Shown here: positions 48,318 through 60,684 of the stretch, piece after piece
Layout of the letters: each line of letters begins with the position of its first letter
How positions within the stretch are numbered: position 1 is the first letter of the stretch
Assembly: GCF_000208865.1 (NCBI RefSeq)
Contig: NC_018389.1
Span: 558,001 to 622,000, forward strand
Origin: Neospora caninum Liverpool
Lineage: Eukaryota > Apicomplexa > Conoidasida > Eucoccidiorida > Sarcocystidae
Length of the DNA stretch: 64,000 nt
Direction: 5' to 3'
Made by a program: the position numbers and the translations under genes
The notes under the pieces: model-generated
Database searches by the model: none
What the model was told of the DNA's origin: nothing
Seen by the model: only the letters and a program-made list of their open reading frames with translations

Positions 48318-50764
48318 CTTGTCGTAGCTCTTCCTCCAGGTGGGAAAAAACCGAGGAATGGAGAACAGATTCTTCGCCTCTAAAGCAAGGCGCCCTTAAT
48401 TTTTTACTCGCCCTCTCTGAGTAAAACTCTCTGATCGTTCCCTCTTCAGCGACGGGACGCCTGCGTGTCTCGGCTGTGCAAACTTCGCACGGGGCGTTTG
48501 TCTCAATGTCGGCCACGCGCCCAATCCCTGGAAACAAGTCCCCGTTCTTCTCGGTGACTTCCCTGGACGCATCGCCTGATGTTCCCAGACGGAGGCTCAG
48601 GAGGCGGAGGACCGTCCGCTACGCAAGAAAACGCGTGTCTCAGTTCTACCCTAAAATCGGCCACGAGAGAAATCGGGCGCATTCTCCAGCGCGTCACGCT
48701 GAAGAGGATCCGCAAGACGGATGGAAAAGAAAAGACGACGGACAAGGAGAAAAGGGAGGCATGCCGGGAAGCAAAAGGTCCGTTGGCCGCCGAAAGTTTC
48801 GTTCAGTGGTGTTGCGGACCGAGCCGAGAGACGAAGAGAGTCGCGAGAATGGAGAACAGACACCCCAGAGCGCCATCTCGGCGCTCGAGACAGAATCAGG
48901 GATTTCGATTCATCGCGTGCGCGCGCAGGAGCGACGAGGAAAGACGCAGCGTTTCGGGGCAAGGCGCGAGGCCAGGAGAGCCGACAAACAGAGCGGATGA
49001 ACGAGGCGCACAGGAACCAGGAAAACGACGGGGCTGTCTCGGAAAACCGATCTGGGAAAACTGATCTGGGACTCTCGAGGAAAGGACACGGACGCGAACG
49101 GAGGCGGAGGACGGTAGCTGCCGCACCGCGCAGGCGAGAGAGACGTGTCCGGGGGCCAGGAGAGTTTGACGGCAGACACTTTGCGGAAAAGGAAAAAACG
49201 GAGCACGAGAGAACAGCTCAGGGGAACGGGAAACGGAAACTTGAAAAAGAAGGCCTTTGGTCTCTTTTAATTCCCTGGCGGGCACGCCGCCTCGCAGCTG
49301 TCGAAGTGCCGGGCCACGGGTGTCTCGCACCAGAGGCGCGCGGTGGAACGGAAGGAAAAAAGGATCCCCGAAAAAGGCAGGGGGGAAACAGAAAGTCGAA
49401 ACGATGCTCGCAAGCAAAAGGAGGCTCAGACAGGTCTGAGATATCGGAAAGGTTCTTGTCAGCGTCCTTCCGGGCGGTCCACGGCCAGAGAATGGACGGC
49501 GGACTGGGACGACGTCAGCCAAGCACAGTTCACGGCGTCGAGAAGGGAGAAGAACGCAGCAACCCGTGAAGGTGAGAGAAAAACGGAAACAAAGGCGCTG
49601 CGCCCATGTATCGACTTCTTCACGGTTTGTGCCTGACAAAGAGTGCCTCGGATCGCTCGGCCCCCTTCAGCGTGCATGCAAACCGCGAAAAACAGATCGG
49701 TGTGTGCGTGTGTGTGTCGAGCGAGAATCCGACCTCGCGAAACAGAAGAAACGTCTCCGACGGACGAAGCCCGAACATCCAGAACGCGGTCACCAGCCGA
49801 GAAAGAGAGTCTTTTCACAAACGCACACCAAGGAGCCTCGAGGCGGACGTTGGCGAAACTCCCGCGACGGACGGTGTGTCAGTCTTCGCACGTCCCGTCT
49901 GGACCAAAAAGATCCACAATTTTTTCCCCTGTCGTCTTCTTTGTGCGGCACGCGACATACACCGACACGCAGCTGACGGTCTGTGTGCCGGTACCTCTCT
50001 CGGGAAGTTTCTCGTTTTGTGGGTGCGATTCCTGCGAGCATTCGTCGACGCGGCTCCGCGAACGCCGCTCGCCTTGTTAGCGCTCAAAAAGGCAAGCCTC
50101 TGCACAAATCAGATCTTGGCTCTGCGTGCGTCTGCAGACGCATAGGTAGGCGCCTTTTCAAGGAGTAGCATCTCAGTGTTGTTGAGCTGTAGGCGATGCC
50201 GCACCGTAGGTTTCTGCCGTTCAGTTTCCTTTCGCACAGAGACTTGACGCCGAGCGGAAACGCGCGAGACACAAACCACTGCAAAACGGTGGGCGCGCGG
50301 CAGGGGTTCACGTGGACGTACCCACTTTCAACGCACGGCCTAACGAATGTGCGCTCGAAGGCGTTCGAGCCAGAAAGGTCTGAGTTGTGCGTTGCACTTC
50401 TCTGGAGACAGGCGCGCGTATCAGTGTGTAGTCATGTTTGAGATCCGCGAAAAGGCTGTGTGTGTGACTCGGCAGCGACGTTCGAGGTACAAAAGCAAAT
50501 CAGGATCTTTCCGCTGCCGAACGAGCCTGGTGAGAACGCAAAACCTCCCAGCCGCGCAGCTTTCTCGTTCGTAGAAGCTTCAGTTTCGTAGGTACAGGAC
50601 CGTCAGCAGGCGCCCCGACGCACTCTCTAATAGTCTCGTTATCAGTGAGTTGCCGCTCTATCGTTCGGCGTCAGATTGGGCTCTGAAGCCTGTCCCGAAG
50701 GGACTGTCCAGCCCGCAGCTTCAACGGTACGTCCGTACGCGGCAGCCGATCTCCTCGGGAGACC
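48318..50764. other. Divergent spacer between the SAPS and secreted-protein genes
   Basis: Overlapping Arg- and Lys-rich ORFs occur on both strands (for example plus 48721-49569), as expected from purine-rich GC DNA. None has a family motif. Both promoters should lie here. Confidence 0.6.
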
Positions 50765-51574
50765 ATGAGGAACGTCTGGGCACTCTTCAACCTTAAAGGT
50801 TCACACAAGACGTGGCGAGGTGGGCGACGAGCCTACCACCAGGTACAGCCGGGCGTTTCAGTTTTATTCACTCGCTCCTCCCGTCTCGTCGGCCTTCTTC
50901 TCCCACTCCTGCTTGTTGCGTTGCGGCTGCCGGAAGGAGGCGTCGCCTCGGCGAGATGGCGAGGTAAGACAGCACATTCACGCGCCCAAACTGGGTCTTT
51001 CCACTTCCTTTTTGTTTCGCGAGATTCTTCATAGGCATGCGATGTCAGTGCACCCCCGTGGGAGGATCGTCTCTCCTCTCTGTCCACGTTCCTCCTGCGT
51101 TTTTTCTCTGTGCCTCCACCGGCGTCCGTCCGTTCTGCAGGACCGCTTCTTGTTCGCACGCCACGCAGCTCGCCTAAAACCTCGACTTTTACCGAATCCC
51201 CGGTTCTTCGCGGCAGATCGACGGAGAACCCGTGGCTGTGCAACGGCGCGGAACATTTCGTCGCGGCCTACTGCGGGCCGTGCGTGGCTGATTCCCAGTG
51301 CGCTCCAGGAGCCTTCTGCTGTCCGTACCTGAAGGTATGCGTTACCTCACCAACCGACGCGTGCGCTCAGCCGCTAGCCCTCTGTGATCCGCCTCTTCCT
51401 GCCGCAAAACCCGAAGATGTGGACTACGACGCCTGGCGCTCTCAGTGTCCGTTTGCAGAGATCGAAGCCTGGGTCACGTGCCCGCCGCCAGGCTGGGTGT
51501 TTGGCGACGCAGCGGAAGACTCGAGATCTGCCGCCGAACCACCCCCGGAGGCAAACGAAGGAACTGCCTCGTAG
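50765..51574 (+). CDS. Small secreted Cys-rich protein
   Basis: Two exons, 50765-50963 and 51141-51574, joined across a GTAAGA donor and a TTCTGCAG acceptor in matching phase, give 210 residues. A hydrophobic stretch, LVGLLLPLLLVALRLPEGGV, at about residues 42-61 fits a signal peptide or signal anchor behind a basic N-terminus; an internal start could shorten the leader. The mature part has many Cys residues: WLCNGAEHF, then AAYCGPCVADSQCAPGAFCC, then PYLKVCVTSPTDACAQPLAL, with more further on, ending in an acidic tail. The CxxC and CC spacing suggests a disulfide-knotted secretory protein. I do not recognise the family. A dense-granule, microneme or surface location is possible but not shown. 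Confidence 0.72.
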
Positions 51575-52540
51575 GAAGCAAGGCTACAGCCAGGTCGAGA
51601 GAGGGAAAAACCGGAAGAAACGTGGCGATTCTCCCGAGCACACACAACGCCAAGCGCGACTCGCCTCGCCCGAGAGAAACAAGGCGCTGTGACTCTCTCT
51701 CCAGCCCACGCGCCGCTCCCCAGTTTTTCCCTTCTCTGCCTGCGTTTCCGACTCTTCTCTCCCGAACAAACGAAAAGCTTTCGGGAGTGCACATTATCCT
51801 TGCGAGAGCCGCACGAGTGAAGACGACACGGAAACTGCGTGGGAGACATCGCGTCTCTTGCCGTGCGCGTCTGCCTCGCTCTTCCGAACTCCTCGTGTCA
51901 CCGGATTGCCAGCCTTCTCGGCCTCGGCCCTAAGCGTGCGTGGCAACTGCAAGTGCGTGTGTGCTTGGCTTCTTCTTCGAGCCTCTCGGTGTTGAGGGAA
52001 TTCTCTCGCTCTCGCGTTTCCAAGACGCGCACAATTGGGTGTCTCGGGGCCTTTGTCTCGAGTGCCCAAATGCGCGTCTGTCCCCGGAGCGCTTCGCCGT
52101 TTATCTCGCTTCGCGGAGCCCGGTTGCGACAAACCTTCCTTTCTCCTCTCGTTCTGAACACGCCGAGAGATTTCCGTTTTGGTCCTCCCTAATTCCTTCT
52201 CTACCAAGTGCACCACGTCTTTACGCTCTCGTGAGTTGTCTCCGCGCATAGATATGTGCGGCCTGGGACTTGCGTCATACAAGTGTGGCACGTGAGAAGA
52301 GGTTGTCCTCGAACACTGGAAAACAAAGGAAAAGAACAAAGTGGAACTCGATCTTCGCAGGACAACCCACGCCTGTTCTCGCTTGGAGAAAAGACACTTC
52401 AACTCCTTTCCGACAAACAAAACACAGAAGAGACGTCCTTCTCGCTCGTTTTGCCTCTCTGGCATCTTCGGTCCTCTCGCTCCCCCAGACGATGGGATCC
52501 CCTGAGCATCTCGTCTCTTTTCGTTTACGCGGATGCAGGC
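51575..52540. other. Convergent 3' region
   Basis: About 1 kb between the stop of the secreted protein and the stop of the E2 gene. No protein family or RNA is recognised. It should hold the two 3' UTRs. Confidence 0.6.
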
Positions 52541-55500
52541 CTATCGGAGATGAAGCAGCATCATTTCGGGATGCTCCAGCAGTTCCTTCACCCTGTAAAA
52601 CAACACAAAAATCGAACAAACGCCGCGATATGCGCGTGCAAAGACTCCGTAACGGCACTTTAGTTGAAATGTGTCTCCGAAAATTCCCGCCACTCTTCTT
52701 CCACGCTCCACCCCGCAAGCTATCATGGGTCTCCTGCTGAGGCTCGGCGTCCGCAGGCTCTTGTGCGCCCCCAGAGAAAACTGCGAAACGCCCACACCAG
52801 CACAACTCTGCACAGCATTCCAGCGGCACACGCGAACCACAGATATGCATGTGCATGCACGTTTTTACGAAAAAACAGATCTGAGATGCCGCCGAGGGGA
52901 CCGTCTTACTTTTTGTTGAATCTGGCAACAGTTGCGCCGTCGCAGTGTCGGTGGTCCGCAGTGAAGGCGCAAGTCATGATTTTCCTTCTTTCCACCAAGT
53001 CCTCGTCGAGAGTCTGCGCATTTCTCTCCACGAATCGAGGCATGTCCCGCGCCTGGCCAACGCCGATGATGCACGCCTGTCCGTCAAACAGGAGCGCATG
53101 CACGTACGTCCCGCTGATCACTCCCACGTTCGAAATGCTGATGGTGCCGCCCTGCAGATCCGCCGGAGACAGCTTGTTCGACGCAGCCTGAAAGCACAAC
53201 GCACGCACGAAAACATGCATCGCGCTGCCGCCACACGCACGCACGACCTATAAACATAGACATCTAATGCCTATACTAAGGCATCTCTCTCGTGATACAA
53301 CAAACGACAAGATACACGACAGTGACCGCGGATGTGAGAGTCCGGAAGCTACACCACACCTATGCGTCTACCCTCAATCATCTCCGTACACCCATACAAT
53401 ATATATATATATATATATATAAAGTACATAAGCATCTGTCTCTATGAGCGAAAGATGTATGTATGTATATATATATATATATGCGGATGTGTGCTTGATT
53501 TTTGAGCATTTCCTGTTTGCATCTCCGACGCTAGGGATCTTACGAGGTCCTGGAGACGATGAAGTTCCGCCTGGATCTCCAAAACGTTCAAGTCTTGCAC
53601 GTTCTTGATGTTGGGCACCACCAGACCGTTCATGGTGTCAATTGCAATCGAGATGTTGTGAGAGCCGTACTGGGTGTACTGCGGAAGAGAGAGAACAAGA
53701 CCGTCGACGAGGACAAGGAAAGCAAAACACCTTCACCTTGCTGCCTCTACACACTCCAGCCTTTGCGCACCGGTGCTGTCGAGGCGTGCATCCACACAGA
53801 CGCGATCGTCGACAGACTGACATGCCATGAAGCGATAGACTCACACATACACGCATTCGATTTACAGACGCACAAGAGGAGAACTTGAGATATTGAAATA
53901 TACATTTTACTTACAGATGCGTGGAGTTACCGGCCGCTGCATATAATTTATACAGATACGTCGCTTCACGAACACGGGCGCACGTGGAGAGTTACTGACA
54001 GGGAGAGACGCCTACACAGGCCGAAAGAAGCAAACTTGCGGCACTGCGAGCGCAAGCGTCTCGCGGATATGCGAGCCGAATAGAAAGGGAGGACCGCTGG
54101 AACGCACGCGTTTCTCCTGGAAAGAAAACGGGAGCGACCGTCTCCTGCAGGTGTGCCTAGCGAGGCAGAAGCGTCGCTTTCGGCTTCGTCTTTCCCGGTC
54201 TTTTTCACTGTCAAGAAACTCGCGTTTTCTTCAGGCGCCTCTGAGCAGCCCGCACACGCTTTCGACATGGACCGCACCAGCGCTTCGCTTCCTGGAAACT
54301 GACGAGACAGACATTCCCTCTCCTTTGCTGGGCGTGTCTCACGAGACAGCACTTACAGAGTCTCCGCTGGCGGCGTTGAACTTGGAGTTGAGGATGGGCG
54401 TTTCGTCGAGGGCGATGCTGACTGCCTTGATGAGGAACGCGGTGATGGTGGGGCGCAAGTTGTATTTCTTCGACGTGTACGCGACGATACTCTCCCGCAT
54501 TCGCACCAACTCAGTGATGTCGTATTCGTCGCCGATGTTCAGTTGCGGGACCTTCACGGTCTCGTTCATCGACTGGAAGAAAAGTTTGCGCAGAAACGGC
54601 CGAGAGGAGAGTGGCGCGGGGGGACGAGAGAAGCGGAGAGACCAGTGCAAGGGGAAGGAGAAACGGGGCGGTGCTTGAGGAGACCGACAGCGAGAACACG
54701 AGAAGGGACACCCAAGCCCAGGACGCGCGCACGAGACAGGACACGAGTATGGGAGAGCGAACCCCAGGCGCAGATTTAAAACCCCAAAAGAGACGGGAGA
54801 CAAGAAACGGAAACAGAGCGAAGGAGATGGAGGCGCAGCAGAGACCGACGCAAGGAGAAAAACGCGGGGAGAAGACACCGAAAACGAAGGAAAAAGTTTC
54901 TAGAGAAAGCCTCGCCCGCGAGGGCTTCACCCTCGTGTTTCACCGAGCGCGAAGGCTTCAAAAAACGGTCAGAAACCGAGATGTCTACTTGCTCCGTGAC
55001 GAGCGGCTGTCTCGTGACCCCCTCGCTTTACACCCCAGACAATTCCGTGGTGTACGGCGCGCCTTGCCAGCGTCACCGAGGTCGATGAATACGGCGACTG
55101 TTCTTCTTTTGTGCGAGTTCAAGACAGAGAAATCTGCATGTATGGGAGAAACAAAAGCTGGAAATCGAGCAGCCGACACCTCACGCCACACCCTAAACCT
55201 CGCTTCAGACTCCGCTTCTTGAGCGGTGGATTTCCTGCGCCCCGTGTCTCTCACCTTGACCATCGCGCGGGAGAAGCCAGTTAGCGCAACCTGCGTCGTT
55301 TCTCTCTGGGGTCGCTGGGGCACGACGGCGACAGGCCGCGCCTGCGGAGGAGCGGATCCAGAGCCTGCAGAGGCAACATCAGTGGGAAGGGGACTCGCAT
55401 CCGGGGCATGAAGGAAAGCTGGAGACAGCGGGGAAGCGACGCCAGACGCGCCAGGAGCTCCATAGGTCTCTTCAGATTCCGCTGTACGTACACCAGACGG

Positions 55501-58500
55501 TCCCGTCGATACGCTCGAGTTCGATCCAGAAGCTCCGGAACCGCCGGGAGCGGCTCTGCGCGACAGATGGGCACTGCTACGGGGGTCTGCGTGTTCGTTT
55601 CTAGACTCAGAGACGGCTGTCTCAACTTCTGCGTCAGAATCTCCAGCAGACTTCAGGACACTCGGTGATCGAGAAGTGAGGCACGACAGTCCGGGCACGC
55701 GCTCTTCTGCCTGGTCTCGCGGGCAAACTCCTGACTGGTCAGCATTTTCGGTGTTTCTTGCAGAGTCTTGTGTGTGACCTGATGCGAGAGAAGCGGGGCT
55801 CTGGGCGGCGGGAGGCGGGCTTCTAGCGTGAGGCGCCTCCAAAAACTTCAGAACGTCTTCTTTCGTGATCAGACCGTTCTTGCCAGTGCCCTGAACTCGA
55901 GACAAGTCGACACCCTTCTCCGCGGCAAAGCGGCGCGTCGCCGGAGACGCCGAAAACGAATTGCCCGACGAAGACGCGGAGCCGGCACTCGGCGACGGCG
56001 CGGGCGTCTTCTGGAAAACAACATAGCGATGAAGGCACAGGACACTGCGCATCGCAACGCTCGCCTCCCGCCCTTCTTCACAAACAAAACGACACTCATA
56101 TATATATATATATATACAGAGAGAGAGAAATTGTGTGTTTCCATCGCTTTATACGACCTTCCGCCTCTCTCTTATACAAATGTACAAATGCATGCAACCA
56201 GCCCCCTAAACGTTTTGTCAGCCCCTGTATAGCTGTGCACTTCACTGTCTCCCCGGTTTTTCAGTGTATATACACAGGATCCGTGCATAGATTGCATGCG
56301 TTCATCCATATAGTTCTCTAGGGTTCGCGACGCGCCTGTACAGCTGGGGCTGTATATGTGTGGATTCTGCACGGCTTGTGTCGAGACAGGTTTTTGTGGG
56401 GAACGGGTTGGGCTCTCACGGGCTCCGATACTGGCGTGGGATGCGCCTCGTGCTTCTCAGGTTCTTCTTCCTCTGCGTGATCGTCTCCCGCCTCGACGTC
56501 AATGTCCATCAGGGGGGATCCGATCTTGACCATCATCCCTTCCTTCTGGTGAATCTTCACAATCGTCCCGGTGAAGCGACTCGTGATTTCAACCGCGGCT
56601 TTGTCCGACTGGACTTGGCACAGCTCGTCCATCTGAGACCACACAGAGGAGAGAAGAGCGCATTGCAGACAAAAGCGAACAGAGTGACGAGCGCAATGAA
56701 GAAAAGAGAAGCGAACGAGGAGAAGGGGGAGAAAGAGGAAAAGGGGATAGGAGAGAGAAGAAGGAAACGGGGGAGAGAAGACCGAAATGAAGACAGATAA
56801 AAGAGTGAAGAGCGACAGGAAGGCAACAGAGAGAAAGAGCAGAAGGGAACAGGGCGCCCGCCGCCGCGAAAAATCAGAACGGCACGTGGAAAGAAGACAA
56901 CGCGATGGCAAGGACGGCCAGCTGAGGCCGGAAGGCAAGAACAGAAAAGGAAAGAGGCGAGGGAGCAGGGAGAATTTGAATGGAGAGCGGTTGAAGGGAA
57001 GCGCCCATGACTTCGGAAAGGAGACGCGAGAAGGCGAAAGTCGCGGACAGGGCAAAGGAGAAATCCAAACTTACTTCTTCGACGTGATCCCCAACCTGCT
57101 TGTGCCACTTGAGCAACTCGACCTGCGCGATTCCTGACAAAAACGCAACACACCGAGAGACACCATTATTCTCTGCTGCTGAAATGAAGGAAGTGCACCG
57201 GGAAGGAAACCACGAAGCTGTACACAGTAGGCAAACGCAACGCAGCAACTGAGGCGCGAGCAACGGAAAAAAGGAAAATGGAGAGAAGAGCACTCCGGGG
57301 TACATGGCCTCGGTGACGGTGGGTGGAGTAGAGTGCGCATACACCCCAGTCGCTTCCTTCGGGATTCCCGAGGAACCTCCTAAAAACCCGCGCTCTCCCT
57401 CGTACTTCTTTCTTCTGAGACACGGGATTTGATCTCTCTCTGCGGTCCCTCCACAGAGGCTCTTTTTCGTCCTCTGATGCGTCTCGTGTGTGTTTGGGTT
57501 CGTTCTTTTTCGATGAAACGAGGGTCGTGTGCTTTAGCTCTGTGTTGTGGGCTACGGCCTTTCACCTATGAGACACTTGGCTGCTTCGACGGCTGTCGAC
57601 GACGGTTTTCCAGCGCCGTCGCGTTCCTCACCTTCGCCGATGTCAGCGAGCTTGAAGGTCTTGACGGCCAGCACAGGGCGGGAGACAGTGAGCAAGCATC
57701 TCTGAAGAGAGGCGCAAAAACGTGAGAGAAGAGGGAGCGAGACAAAAAGGTCAGCTTGAGGAGACAGCAGAAGAAAGGGGCGTATGGAGAAAACGCAACA
57801 CAACGTCGCACCGCACACATGAAACAGGTGGGCCGGAGAGGCCGGAGGACCGCAAGAAAAACGCCGAGCACTGGGGAGAAGGCGACGGGAAAGAGCGCGG
57901 CGCAGAAACAGCGAGAAAAAGACAAGGCAGCTGAGAAGTCTGAAGAACTCGCCCAGTGTGCATCGGACGCGAAGAGAGGCACCAAACACGAACCTCTTTG
58001 GCCGTTTTGCGCAGCTCGTGAGCGAGTCGAAGAGGATGTGCGCACGCTGATTCGAGATTGAAGAGCCACGAAAACACACAGAACTGATGGAGAGAAGAGC
58101 AGGAGAGAAAAGGGGGGAAGAAGAGAGGGAACACGAGCGGAAGAGAAAGAGAGGATCGAGGCGGGACGTCGGCGCAGCCGGAAGGGTAGAACACGCCCGG
58201 AGAAGAGAGAGAAAACGCGTGGCGGAAAGAGAGTGGGAAACGGAGGCCTTGAGACATCGCGATACAAGAGAAGGACAACACATCGGGAGAGGAACTCATG
58301 GTGAGCTCTACGGAAAGCTGCAAGAACGAGACGGAGAGAAGACGTACTTTGCCTGGAAGGACGAGGGGGACACTCAGTTGACCTTGACCCGGACGGAGGC
58401 TGCTGCATCCTGCACCGATCCGAGGATGAGAGCAGAGAGCAGAGAGCGGCGCGGGGGCGGAGACGACCTTGAGGGGAGTCGCCGTGCTTCCTGTGAGCCG

Positions 58501-58539
58501 CGAGGCAGCCGACAACACGAGGCGCCGACCTGTCCACAT
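52541..58539 (-). CDS. BCKDH-E2: Branched-chain keto acid dehydrogenase E2 (dihydrolipoyl transacylase)
   Basis: The E2 core transfers acyl groups to CoA within the mitochondrial dehydrogenase complex. In apicomplexans this complex is known to act also on pyruvate in the mitochondrion. Nine phase-consistent exons: 58539-58348, 57701-57632, 57133-57075, 56632-56420, 56010-55255, 54572-54357, 53678-53544, 53187-52910 and 52592-52541, giving 656 residues. Residues 1 to about 75 are basic and Ser/Ala-rich, a likely mitochondrial presequence. The lipoyl domain runs from [11 protein letters not shown]; lipoyl Lys is residue 118 in [11 protein letters not shown]. The subunit-binding domain is at about 200-236 ([20 protein letters not shown]). 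A Ser/Pro/Ala linker of about 190 residues follows. The catalytic domain begins near 420 ([26 protein letters not shown]), with the active-site motif DHRHCDGA near residue 626. E2 of pyruvate dehydrogenase is less likely because of the ITELVR pattern and single lipoyl domain. Confidence 0.93.
53398..53484. repeat. Two (TA)n microsatellites
   Basis: TA runs at 53398-53421 and about 53456-53482, with GTATGTAT between them, in the E2 intron upstream of the 53187 exon. Confidence 0.85.
56094..56119. repeat. Short (TA)n-(GA)n microsatellite
   Basis: TA run followed by GAGAGAGA in an E2-gene intron. Confidence 0.8.
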
Positions 58540-59740
58540 CTTGAAGCGAGGGAGAAAACGTACACCGACGGGAGAAAAGGAATCGAATGGGGAGAGGGCG
58601 AGGGCGCGAACGGCCGGGCGACAGAAAACGAAGCGACGAGGCGTCCCGGGAGAACGCGGCGTTTTTGCGACGGAACGGGAAAGAAAAGTTGAGCGACACC
58701 ACGTCTGTTCTGGAGGGAAAAGCGTCGGCAGCGCTGAGGTCAGAGGGTAGAAAAGACGTGAAAGAAGAGGCCGGAGAAAAGAGGAAAGAGCGTTTTCGAG
58801 TTGTGGACGGGGGAGCAGGGCGCAGTGTCGCCGCAGAGACAGAAAACCCCCGCTTCCACTTCGGGAGAGCCGTTCCTCTGCCGGCGAAAATGCCTGAACG
58901 AGTCGGAGTCAATGGAGCCCGAAAGCTGCTCGCGTCGGTTCGTTGCTCCAAGAGAGAAAAAAGAATCAGGGAAACGGCTACTTTGTTCCACGGCGTCTGG
59001 TTGAGCAAGAGATCGAAGGAAACCCACACACGGGACGGGAAAACGCCGCAGCCGAGGGCACTGACACCGTCAGGGACGCGCACAAGACGAAAAGAAGTAA
59101 AAGGCGGATGTTCTTTTCGCGTTCCCGTAAGAGAGCGCGCCGGTCATGCAGCCGTAAATGGGGCGGGCACAGCCGGTTGTCGCGACTCACGCGCTCATGC
59201 AAAAGTTCCTCGTGAGCCGACACAAACTGTTTTCGAGTGACACACCTGACACGCACGACTTTGCGCGACACTGCGACTTCCGTTGGCTGCGGTGTACGTA
59301 CACCTTGTGGACCGCCGGCTAGGTTCCCTTCCACAGATTTCCAGAGCGCCGCCGAGAGCTTTAGTCCACAATTTCGGAAACGCGAAAGCCGCGAGTTGCG
59401 TTTTCCCTCGTGGGGTCGGAGCTGTCGCCGCAACCACATGCAGCCGCCGCGTTCTGGCGTCCTCGCGGGCATCCACTGCGAGAGTCCTGCCATGAAGCGT
59501 CACACAGGCCAACGGCAGAGACACGCGTAGAACAAGAGGCGAAAAAACGCGTCTTGGCCGCTCTCCACGTTGATCCTTCTCTCCGGAGGGACACCGTCTG
59601 CTGAGTTCCTCGCTCTCGGCGCCGATATGAGGAGTCGTTTCGGAGAACTGCCTTTCAAGTCGACACCCAGCGGTTGGCGGTAGCCGAGAAACCCACGCTA
59701 TTTTCTCGCTCTAAATCATACAACGGTTTTGTGAGTTGCA

Positions 59741-59816
59741 CAGGGGATAACAGGCTAGATACTTTTGGGGGTTCGAATCCTCGGAGTGGCTGTACACCTC
59801 GCGATCGACTCACTAC
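59741..59816 (+). other. LSU rRNA-like fragment, possible mitochondrial insertion
   Basis: GGGGATAACAGGCT followed by A and GATAC matches the conserved domain V stretch of bacterial-type 23S rRNA with one inserted base. Then GGGGTTCGAATCCTCGGAG aligns loosely, and CACCTCGCGATCGACTCA matches the conserved CACCTCGATGTCGGCTCA block at the right distance. This is the peptidyl-transferase region. It is not like the surrounding DNA in composition. Apicomplexan mitochondrial rRNA is fragmented, and nuclear copies of mitochondrial DNA are common in Toxoplasma, so a nuclear insertion is the best reading. Comparison was from memory of conserved rRNA, without a search. Confidence 0.55.
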
Positions 59817-60523
59817 TCCCCCGTTATTACACAAGATCCAGTTAGGAATTGCTTTTGAGAGCCCAGAACGCGAGACGCAATCGAGGGGAGAAGTGGAAAA
59901 GCGCAGTTAGATGTCTCATGTGTGCCCGGATGTCTCTGTGTCACGTGTTTCAATGCCAGAAAAAGATGGAAACCTTGAATGTTGGTAGACCACAGTCAGC
60001 CGCCGTTATACATGTGTACGTACATATAGACTTCTGTCTGCACACTTTCGTGCACATATTTGCGCCAATATATCAGTGTTTCCACATATATATAGACATT
60101 TAGATACATATCTGTGTACGTGTGTGTGCTTGTTTCGTCGGCCAGTCCGGCAAAGAACATCGCGGCGTTTCTGTTCTGAAGAGAGAAGCGCTCGAGTGGT
60201 TCTGGTATTTTTGAGAGCGCAAGAAAGATTGAGTCGGGAGAGTTTGCGTGCAGCAGAGAAGCCAGGAAACGTGAAAGTTGGCGTATGCAATAAAAAAGAG
60301 ACTTGAGGGAACGAGGGCCCAGCCACCGTCGAGTGTCGAAGTCAAATAAATAATGGTAGTCTGAGAAATCAAGAGATCCGGCGCACTTCTCCACCTTGGG
60401 ACAAAAAGGCAGGACGAACATGTCGGAAAACTCGCGGCTCTTTTCCCGTATAACAAAAGAGAACGGCGTTCATGGCTATGCTGTTGCAGCCCCACCCCAC
60501 AAAAACGCAACTACAGACTGAAG

Positions 60524-60524
<1 letters not shown>

Positions 60525-60559
<35 letters not shown>

Positions 60560-60593
60560 ACGTATATATATATATATATATATATACAGGTAT
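60525..60593. repeat. (TA)n microsatellite
   Basis: Two long TA runs separated by GTATACG, just downstream of the EIPR1 stop codon. Confidence 0.9.
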
Positions 60594-60684
60594 ATGTGTG
60601 TGGGGGTCCAGTATATTCGGCTACGGTCGAGTCGCCGCATTCTCTTGGGTGTCTTTTGCCGCGAGGAGCACAGCTGGAGAGGCA

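Larger units (their letters stand above)
58540..60684. other. Spacer between two minus-strand genes
   Basis: No protein gene is recognised. A minus frame at 59524-59195 is open for 109 codons without a family motif. The region includes the rRNA-like patch at about 59741-59816 and a TA tract at 60525-60593. It should hold the E2 promoter and the EIPR1 3' UTR. Confidence 0.55.

Noticed and set aside
48721..49569. Plus-strand ORF of 282 Arg/Lys/Glu-rich codons
   Set aside because: Composition follows from purine-rich DNA, several frames are open at once, and no motif or splice signal supports it.
59778..59800. tRNA gene suggested by GGTTCGAATCC
   Set aside because: The T-loop-like word has no matching A box, acceptor stem or anticodon arm at the right distance. 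The surrounding conserved words fit LSU rRNA better.
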